IMG/VR virus record: IMGVR_UViG_3300030116_005570
Span: 1-26,838 of that record
DNA from: a virus
Direction: 5' to 3' (one strand)
Length of the DNA: 26,838 nucleotides
The notes under the pieces were generated by a model, which worked only from the letters and a program-made list of their open reading frames with translations, ran no database searches and was not told where the DNA came from. Positions 21,906-26,838 of this stretch are shown here, piece after piece (positions within the stretch are counted from its first letter, which is position 1; each line of letters opens with the position of its first letter). The position numbers were made by a program, and so were the translations under genes.

Positions 21906-22613
21906 TTATTTGTAATCTTTAGCAATTTTTTTTGCAGCTAGCCAAGCATCACGACCATATTTTGCATGAATTTCATGAGCTGCAGTATCTTCACCTTGAG
22001 CCATTCTTTTTAATAAATTAGTATCAATACCAGCAATTGATCCAGGAATTTCACTTTTTCCAATTGGTGCACCAGAACCAACAGGCGGTTGATTTTTTAA
22101 AGCCCATGTTTGAACTTTTTCTTTAACAGCTTCTTGTATAGGTTTTGAAGTAAAACCATCATCTGACAAATAAACAACCGCACCATCTTTTTGAACTTGA
22201 ATTTTGTCTTTGTCAAGTTTGCTCATTGCATAATCAGGATCATGTACAAGTTCAGATAATGCACTTACAGCCGGTGTAACTAATTTTAATTCTTTTAGTT
22301 CATTTTTTAAAGAATTAATTTCATCATCTTTTTTTTCAATAACTTCTTTAAATTGTTCTTCTCTTTTATTTAATGCTTCTGAATATTGACCTTTTTCTTC
22401 TAATCTTTCTTGTTCAACTTTTTGTTTGAATTCAATCAGAGCTTGAACATCAGTTCCTTCTGGTAAAGTTGCAACAGATTTAGCATTAGAAGTAATTTTC
22501 TGTTTTTCTTCAACAACTTCTCGATTTTTTTGTTTTAATAATTCAATTTCTTTTTTTAATCGATCAATTTCAGCTGAATTATCAACAGCTGCTGCGGGAT
22601 TTTCTTCTGCCAT
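21906..22613 (-). CDS. capsid scaffolding protein
   Basis: A 235-residue protein, mostly charged coiled coil: EIDRLKKEIELLKQKNREVV, then VQALIEFKQKVEQERLEEKG and EQFKEVIEKKDDEINSLKNE. A less helical C-terminal half follows with ALSELVHDPDYAMSKLDKDK, PPVGSGAPIGK and a basic end AAKKIAKDYK. Acidic/coiled N-terminus, short basic C-terminus and position directly upstream of the capsid gene fit phage scaffolds of the DUF4355-like kind, whose basic tail contacts the coat protein. It is expected to be inside the prohead and absent from the mature virion. Confidence 0.85.
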   Translation of the reverse strand: MAEENPAAAVDNSAEIDRLKKEIELLKQKNREVVEEKQKITSNAKSVATLPEGTDVQALIEFKQKVEQERLEEKGQYSEALNKREEQFKEVIEKKDDEINSLKNELKELKLVTPAVSALSELVHDPDYAMSKLDKDKIQVQKDGAVVYLSDDGFTSKPIQEAVKEKVQTWALKNQPPVGSGAPIGKSEIPGSIAGIDTNLLKRMAQGEDTAAHEIHAKYGRDAWLAAKKIAKDYK

Positions 22614-22657
22614 GTAAAAATATTAAAGTAATCCTAATATACCTTGTTTTTAAAAAA

Positions 22658-22933
22658 TTAGCATTTCCAACGCTTTAAAGCTTTATTTATTCTGCTGTTA
22701 GGATCATTTGCTTTTTTGCTACCGGTTAATTTTTTCTTCATTCCCTTCATACGACTACAAAATGATTTTCTTCTATTAGCTGCTTTGCTTCCAGGTTTAA
22801 CTTTACCTGTAACAGGTGCTTTTAAATTTCCTCCCGTTGCTTTATTGTATTTAGCTCTTCCTTTGGCAGTAAGTCCACCCTTCTTAGATTTATCTTCTTT
22901 TTTAAATTTTACTACTTTTCTTTTTGTTGTCAT
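22658..22933 (-). CDS. Lys/Arg-rich small protein (DUF6321-like)
   Basis: A 91-residue strongly basic protein: MTTKRKVVKFKKEDKSKKGG, then LTAKGRAKYNKATGGNLKAP, SKAANRRKSFCSRMKGMKKK and an end SRINKALKRWKC. The GGL(T/S)-x-KGR, R(K/R)SFC(S/A)RM-x-GM and terminal LRKW-(K/N)-C elements match a family I know from many marine phages, annotated to my memory as DUF6321. The three cysteines/aromatics and short motifs are conserved there, suggesting a folded domain rather than a mere basic tail. It overlaps the upstream gene by 4 nt. The function is unknown; nucleic-acid binding in the head is a guess from charge. Confidence 0.78.
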   Translation of the reverse strand: MTTKRKVVKFKKEDKSKKGGLTAKGRAKYNKATGGNLKAPVTGKVKPGSKAANRRKSFCSRMKGMKKKLTGSKKANDPNSRINKALKRWKC

Positions 22934-23121
22934 TTGCCTTTTTTCCTCATAGCAATTGTATGTGCTTCCATAAAAGTTTTACCACTTAGCATTGCTTTTG
23001 TCATTTCGTCTATATGTTTTTTTGAATGACCATGAGTTGCTTTGTGTCTTTGTAAAGCATCTTTTTGCCTTTTAGTTAGTCTAACTCTTCTTTTACTAAT
23101 TTTGCCAGATTTAATTTTCAT
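22930..23121 (-). CDS. small basic protein with HSKKH motif
   Basis: A 63-residue protein: MKIKSGKISKRRVRLTKRQK, then DALQRHKATHGHSKKHIDEM and TKAMLSGKTFMEAHTIAMRK. The LTK(R/K)Q-x-D-x-L-x-x-H, HSKKH(I/M)-x-x-M and G-x-(T/S)F-x-(E/Q)AH-x-x-A(M/L) elements are a recurring pattern in marine phage genomes, from memory, next to the other small basic genes found here. Three His residues lie close together (HKATHGHSKKH); metal binding is possible but not shown. It overlaps its neighbours by 4 nt on each side (ATGA), so translation is coupled. Confidence 0.72.
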   Translation of the reverse strand: MKIKSGKISKRRVRLTKRQKDALQRHKATHGHSKKHIDEMTKAMLSGKTFMEAHTIAMRKKGK

Positions 23122-23402
23122 TTCTTTTTAGTTGTAGTTTTACGTTTACGTCTCATTTGAAATGAAATTTTCTTTTTACCTGTTTTAGCAGCTTTAAATC
23201 TTTTTTTCTCTGCAGGTGATAACTCTGAAAGTAATTTAGGTGTTTTACTTGAAACACGTCTGGTAGGTCTACAAGCAGGGTAACCTTTTCTTTTTTTTTC
23301 TGATTTTTTTCTTCCGCAAGGTTTACCAGTTTTAACATCTACCCATTTTTCTTTAAACCAATCGGTTAAACCACCTGGAGCCCTACTTTTTTTTCTTGCC
23401 AC
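23118..23402 (-). CDS. Lys/Arg-rich protein with GLTDWFKEKWVD motif
   Basis: A 94-residue protein if started at the GTG at 23402 (MARKKSRAPGG), which has an AAAGGTG just upstream. The frame allows another GTG three codons earlier. Motifs: GLTDWFKEKWVDVKTGKPCG, GYPACRPTRRVSSKTPK, LSPAEKKRFKAAK, and a basic tail ending KRKTTTKKK. The GL-x-x-WF-x-EKWVD...PCGRKK...YPACRP-x-(R/K)RV layout is a family I recall from marine phages and giant viruses (possibly DUF5872; name from memory). The two Cys in CGR and ACRP could bind metal. It overlaps the upstream gene by 20 nt. Confidence 0.75.
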   Translation of the reverse strand: MARKKSRAPGGLTDWFKEKWVDVKTGKPCGRKKSEKKRKGYPACRPTRRVSSKTPKLLSELSPAEKKRFKAAKTGKKKISFQMRRKRKTTTKKK

Positions 23403-23589
23403 GTTTAGCACCTTTTTTAGTTTTTGCTTTTGGCTTATTTACAGTAGTATAACCACCACCAGCTTTTTGATATGCCTGAACTAATTGAGCACTAGCATAA
23501 GCACTTGGCCAACGTTTAACACGTGCTTTTACTCTAGCTTTTACACGTGCATATAGTTCTGGATCGGTTGGTTTGTTTACCTTTGCCAT
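23383..23589 (-). CDS. small basic protein with WPSAYAS motif
   Basis: A 68-residue protein: KPTDPELYARVKARVKARVK, then RWPSAYASAQLVQAYQKAGG and a Lys-rich tail ending GKKKK. DPELYARVK...WPSAYAS-x-x-(L/V)-x-x-(A/K)Y-x-x-(A/R)GG is a familiar short domain in marine phages and large DNA viruses. It contains three tandem ARVK units in the first helix. It starts through a TAATG overlap with the 25-residue ORF upstream. The function is unknown. Confidence 0.75.
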   Translation of the reverse strand: MAKVNKPTDPELYARVKARVKARVKRWPSAYASAQLVQAYQKAGGGYTTVNKPKAKTKKGAKRGKKKK

Positions 23590-23666
23590 TACTTTTTAGC
23601 AACTTTTTTTTTTCCTTTCTTCTTTTTTGTTCCTTTTGGTTTCATTGAACCATAATGACTAGGCAT
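23589..23666 (-). CDS. 25-residue lysine-rich peptide
   Basis: A tiny ORF with a TAATG junction to the next gene: MPSHYGSMKPKGTKKKKGKK followed by KVAKK, with 11 Lys in 25 residues. The MP-x-HYGS-x-(K/M) start is one I recall from short Lys-rich proteins in other phages, which argues for real translation. It is the smallest member of the basic cassette. It could also be missed or omitted by automated callers because of its length. Confidence 0.55.
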   Translation of the reverse strand: MPSHYGSMKPKGTKKKKGKKKVAKK

Positions 23667-23697
23667 AATTTTTAAGCAACTATTTATAGTTTACTAT

Positions 23698-23847
23698 TTA
23701 TTTCTTTTTTCGTCTTGTTTTTTTCTTTTTTTTACCAGCTGTTGATAAGGCAATAGCAACTGCTTGATTATGAGGTTTTCCTTCTTTTTTCAGCATTTGA
23801 ATATTTTTTGAAATTATATTTTGTGACTTTCCTTTTTTAATTGGCAT
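23698..23847 (-). CDS. 49-residue basic protein (SKNI / QAVAIALS type)
   Basis: A short ORF overlapping the 3' end of the MuF gene by 11 nt: [20 protein letters not shown], then [20 protein letters not shown] and a basic KKKTRRKKK end. The MP-(L/I)-x-KG-(K/S)-S...ISKNI...(E/A)GKP[14 protein letters not shown] pattern is common in phages and is, from memory, related to DUF6496-type proteins. It has a helical core and a basic tail. It is the first gene of the basic-protein cassette. Confidence 0.7.
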   Translation of the reverse strand: MPIKKGKSQNIISKNIQMLKKEGKPHNQAVAIALSTAGKKKKKTRRKKK

Positions 23848-25081
23848 TTGCTTTTCTTAACTCTTCTAATGTTAACGTTGATCCATCTGAACGCACGAAT
23901 TTACGAAAAACATCAGTTGGATTATTAGTTTTAAGTTCTGATCTATATATTTTTGATTTTTCAATACCAAATACTTTATTTTGTGTTTCAATATCCTGTT
24001 TACTTAACCAAACTGCATAATTTTCCGAAGCGGGAACTAATTTTCCTCGATTAGATAATCCAGTTTTTGAAGGTCTTTGTAATCCTTCTTCCAGGTCATC
24101 ATCTTCTAATCCAAATTGTTTTAAAAAAGAATCTTTAATAATTGGAACAATTGTTGATCTGCAATTAAAATGTTGAGGTGGTTGAGGACCTTTACCCATT
24201 TCAAATACCTGACCATCAAGCCTTCCACAAATAGCAGAAGTTCTACTATCTAAAGTTGCAACATATTTATATCGATCTATCATATCTGAATTTGCTTGAA
24301 AAACACTATTAATAGCTGAGTTACTAACTTGATTAATACTTGTTCGAACTATAGTGTCTATTTGATTATTAGCTAAAGTAGTTCCTATTCCACCTCGAGC
24401 TTTTATTTGAGCAAGGGTTCCGGTAGCTTCAAAATTTAATTGACCGCGTAATTCCTTAGCAATTTGAGCAGTTGTATTATTTGATAATAAACCTGTGCGA
24501 ATTGTATTTTGTAAAAGTTCAGTTTGTGATGCTGCAATTCTACGAAAGGCAGTTCTTACATTTACACCGTTAGGTAAATTTATTACAGCACCTTCTCGCG
24601 CAGTTAAACTAAATTTTGGAATAGTACCTGTTTGAACTGCAAATTCTTCGGGTAATGTAAATACATTTATTTGACGAGGATCAGTATTAACAACGCTTTG
24701 CGCAAATTGTGGACTTATTTCAACTGTTCGAACTGCATTTTTAGTTGCTTGGCTTGGTAATACTTTTTTTAATTGTTCTTGTATAAAGTCGGATTGTAAT
24801 TCAGCTAAACCTTGTAATTCCTGAGTAATAATTAATGAACTACTTTCAGCCCATGTATCTAAACTTTCTTGTAATTGTAATAATAAAGTTCTTTGTCTAT
24901 TAACTGCTGCTGGAGTTAATGTAAGTTCACCTGCTTCAAATTGTTTTAATCTATCAGTTATTCCAACAATAATATTATTATATTCCTGGACTATTTTAAG
25001 AGCTACGCTATTTTCATATCTATTTAAATTTATTGCATTTCTATATAATGCTTCCGGTATTTGTTGCTGTTCTATAGCCAT
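23837..25081 (-). CDS. MuF-like head morphogenesis protein
   Basis: A 414-residue protein. The N-terminal ~230 residues are helical and Gln/Leu-rich. Residues about 240-312 form the MuF domain: [20 protein letters not shown], then [20 protein letters not shown] and [17 protein letters not shown]. The R-T-x-x-N, T(L/R)D-x-RTS-x-(I/V)C-x-x-(L/M)-(D/N)-G and PP-x-H-x-NCRS motifs are diagnostic. MuF / SPP1 gp7 proteins enter the prohead with the portal and help head assembly and, in SPP1, DNA delivery. The gene overlaps the portal stop by one base. No toxin domain is fused at the C-terminus. Confidence 0.92.
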   Translation of the reverse strand: MAIEQQQIPEALYRNAINLNRYENSVALKIVQEYNNIIVGITDRLKQFEAGELTLTPAAVNRQRTLLLQLQESLDTWAESSSLIITQELQGLAELQSDFIQEQLKKVLPSQATKNAVRTVEISPQFAQSVVNTDPRQINVFTLPEEFAVQTGTIPKFSLTAREGAVINLPNGVNVRTAFRRIAASQTELLQNTIRTGLLSNNTTAQIAKELRGQLNFEATGTLAQIKARGGIGTTLANNQIDTIVRTSINQVSNSAINSVFQANSDMIDRYKYVATLDSRTSAICGRLDGQVFEMGKGPQPPQHFNCRSTIVPIIKDSFLKQFGLEDDDLEEGLQRPSKTGLSNRGKLVPASENYAVWLSKQDIETQNKVFGIEKSKIYRSELKTNNPTDVFRKFVRSDGSTLTLEELRKANAN

Positions 25082-26466
25082 TATTCATTTGTTGTTTCTT
25101 GCTGATCCATTTCAATTAACCCTCCTTGCATAGTTTTACTAAGCATATTTTCAATATCTATATCTTCACTTAATACTTCACCTTCAATTAATTTTTTAAG
25201 AAGTTCTTCTTGATCTATAATTCCTTGCGCATAAATTTTTAATAAAGCATCTATTTGCTGTGGTTCTAAACTTGTATCAACAAAATCTCTATTTACAAAG
25301 CTAGTGCCAGCAACACTTTGTTTTTCAAAAGCAGCATGAAATTTTAAACAATTATCAATTAAATCTTGAATTTGCTGACTTAAAACCATCATTGTAGAAT
25401 CACCCTGCGACCTGTCAATTCTTTTACTTGTAGCTGTTTCCGCGCTCATTTTTTGCCCGAGTATAGCTGCTAAACCCAATTCATTAATTTGATATTCTAA
25501 TTTATCAATTCTTTCTCTTTGCGCATTAAAACTATTTCCATTTGGTTCGATATAACTTGCACTACTTCCTTCAGGTAAAGATAATGCTTCACTTGGTCCT
25601 GCACTTACTTCTTCAGCAGCAGCAGGAAATCCAAAAAAAGCAAGCATTGGAACTGCGCTTATGTGTAATTGATTATCATAATCACTTTGGATTTGATAGC
25701 TTTTGATGTTTAATTCAGCAATATCTTCTAAAGGCGGTCTACTTTCATAAATACCAACCTTATTACTATAAGCCACACTAAAAGGAATAAAATCTAAACT
25801 TGTTGTTCCTTCATCAACTTTTTTAAAATCACCATCATTATTTCTTTGAAATAGTTGAAATGTTCCAGGTTCTAATACTCTTATTTGTTCAACAGTTTCT
25901 TCACCATATAAACCTTTTGGTCTAACTACTCTTTCAGTTAATCTTAATTGTTTTAATTTTCTTAAACCATTTTCGATTTCAGTACGCCAACCAATAATGT
26001 CCCGAGGAGTATAAGGAATCCAATAAGGTCTTCCGCCTTCTGCAGGAGCATCAACTAAAACACCAACATGGCCATAACGAATACATAAACGAGAAATATT
26101 ATATATAAAATTTGTTAAATTATTTCCTTCAAGATCAGTATCAAATAATTGTTCTTCAATTATCTCTGGAACATCTGTTAATCTAACTGGTTTACGAGTA
26201 AGCATACCAGCCAACATTCTTTCCATTCTTACATAATAAGGCGGGCAAACAGATCGAGATAAACGAACATCATAACTTTCATCTTCTTCGCGTGGCTCTT
26301 GTTTTAAATAAATTCTTGCTTTACCACGAATTTTACTAGTTCCTTCAATTAAATCTTCTATCAATCCCCAATGACTTTGCATATTTCTCCACGCCTGATT
26401 CTGCTGCTGTACTTCTGTTACTGGTATTTCAAAGCTGTCAATTCTATTTGTGAAAGAACTATACAT
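25081..26466 (-). CDS. portal protein (DUF4055-type)
   Basis: A 461-residue protein in the position between terminase and MuF. Motifs of the DUF4055 portal group are visible: WGLIEDLIEGTSKIRGKARI, YLKQEPREEDESYDVRLSRS, PPYYVRMERMLAGMLTRKPV, IRYGHVGVLVDAPAEGGRPY, WIPYTPRDIIGWR, then DIAELNIKSYQIQSDYDNQL and a C-terminal GLAAILGQKMSAETATSKRI region. The dodecameric portal forms the DNA channel at one capsid vertex and docks the terminase and head-tail adaptor. The acidic, Gln-rich C-terminus is typical of the crown. Start chosen as the first ATG after the 27-nt gap from terminase. Confidence 0.88.
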   Translation of the reverse strand: MYSSFTNRIDSFEIPVTEVQQQNQAWRNMQSHWGLIEDLIEGTSKIRGKARIYLKQEPREEDESYDVRLSRSVCPPYYVRMERMLAGMLTRKPVRLTDVPEIIEEQLFDTDLEGNNLTNFIYNISRLCIRYGHVGVLVDAPAEGGRPYWIPYTPRDIIGWRTEIENGLRKLKQLRLTERVVRPKGLYGEETVEQIRVLEPGTFQLFQRNNDGDFKKVDEGTTSLDFIPFSVAYSNKVGIYESRPPLEDIAELNIKSYQIQSDYDNQLHISAVPMLAFFGFPAAAEEVSAGPSEALSLPEGSSASYIEPNGNSFNAQRERIDKLEYQINELGLAAILGQKMSAETATSKRIDRSQGDSTMMVLSQQIQDLIDNCLKFHAAFEKQSVAGTSFVNRDFVDTSLEPQQIDALLKIYAQGIIDQEELLKKLIEGEVLSEDIDIENMLSKTMQGGLIEMDQQETTNE

Positions 26467-26493
26467 TGTTTTTAAATTAATAATATCAGGTCT

Positions 26494-26838
26494 TTAGTAA
26501 ATTCTAATGCCTGTTTTATTTCCTGCTCTACTATAAATCATATTAAATTCTTTATAACATAAATATCCAAGCGCGTCATTAAGGTGATCGTAACCATTTT
26601 GTTTATCTGGATCGCCTGTTTTTTCATCATAACTTTGTAATTCCAAACATTCAATTAAGCGTCGGCAACGGGCATGAATCGCCACACGCACCCGTCCTTT
26701 TGAGTTTTCCAAGAGTGCTTGTAAGGTTTGAACTCTGTCTTTGATTGGTGGGTTACTTCTGAGCGCCATACTTGTGAATCCATAACTTTGCAAAATAGCA
26801 ATATCAGTTTTGCTTGCGTTGATTGTTGATCTATTGGC
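26494..26838 (-). CDS. terL: large terminase subunit, C-terminal nuclease end (5' partial)
   Basis: The frame is open to the window edge, giving 114 residues of the C-terminus, so the gene starts to the right of the window. Visible features: a conserved RSTINASKTDIAILQSYGF region, NPPIKDRVQTLQALLENSKG, RRLIECLELQSYDEKTGDPD, then the nuclease signature DHLNDALGYLCYKEF. The late DH-(L/P)-(N/A)-DA-x-(G/R)-Y aspartate is one of the metal ligands of the RNase H-like headful or cos nuclease. The ATPase domain lies outside. The strand and the following portal gene fit a terminase-portal-MuF run. Confidence 0.85.
   Translation of the reverse strand, partial: ANRSTINASKTDIAILQSYGFTSMALRSNPPIKDRVQTLQALLENSKGRVRVAIHARCRRLIECLELQSYDEKTGDPDKQNGYDHLNDALGYLCYKEFNMIYSRAGNKTGIRIY

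Noticed and set aside
22614-22657. Possible promoter (TATATT) ahead of the scaffold gene.
   Set aside because: No -35-like hexamer at proper spacing; the gap is only 44 nt and AT-rich throughout.
22716-22952. Plus-strand hydrophobic ORF of 78 residues.
   Set aside because: It is antisense to the Lys/Arg-rich DUF6321-like gene; hydrophobicity is the expected by-product of the complementary codons.
23678-23691. Palindrome AACTAT-TT-ATAGTT containing a minus-strand TATAAATA, like a T4-type late promoter.
   Set aside because: The same octamer turns up elsewhere by chance in this AT-rich sequence (for example around 2141-2148), no upstream element is visible, and the phage does not look T4-like.

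Overview
The window is an AT-rich (roughly two-thirds A+T by eye) stretch of a tailed double-stranded DNA phage genome. It carries an almost complete virion-assembly module on the minus strand. The gene order matches long-tailed siphoviruses with a lambda-type tail: terminase, portal, MuF, scaffold, coat, connectors, tube, G/GT chaperones, tape measure, M, L, K, I, J, fibres. Several accessory proteins resemble, from memory, families common in marine phages, especially cyanophages. An AT-rich marine host such as a picocyanobacterium is plausible, but the sequence does not prove it.

Layout, following minus-strand transcription from the right edge. The packaging and head genes are the end of the large terminase (26494-26838), portal (25081-26466) and MuF protein (23837-25081). 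Next come six tiny Lys/Arg-rich proteins (22658-23847), scaffold (21906-22613) and major capsid protein (20720-21781). A putative decoration protein and connector/neck proteins occupy 18654-20717. The tail genes are terminator, tube, G/GT with a programmed -1 frameshift, tape measure, and M-, L-, K-, I- and J-like proteins (9733-18654). The receptor-binding block (3123-9732) holds three or four fibre-like proteins, among them an S74 self-cleaving fibre and a glycine-rich adhesin, plus small accessory proteins. The last minus-strand genes (1476-3122) encode small membrane, coiled-coil and proline/lysine-rich proteins of unknown function. The left end (1-1513) runs the other way and encodes three exported proteins, convergent with the minus-strand block.

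Genes are packed with ATGA or TAATG overlaps through most of the module, which implies a few long polycistronic late transcripts with coupled translation. The one sizeable intergenic space inside the head module is the 124-nt leader of the capsid gene. It contains three tandem hairpins that share an identical apical core but have different, individually complementary lower stems. This is the strongest candidate for an undescribed element. The other points worth following up are the basic-protein cassette, the exported-protein island, the reduced K and L proteins (no NlpC/P60 domain, no Fe-S cysteines) and the -1 frameshift producing a 175-residue GT protein. Every stretch over 300 bases contains genes. 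I saw no tRNA, rRNA, CRISPR array, insertion sequence, integrase or replication gene.
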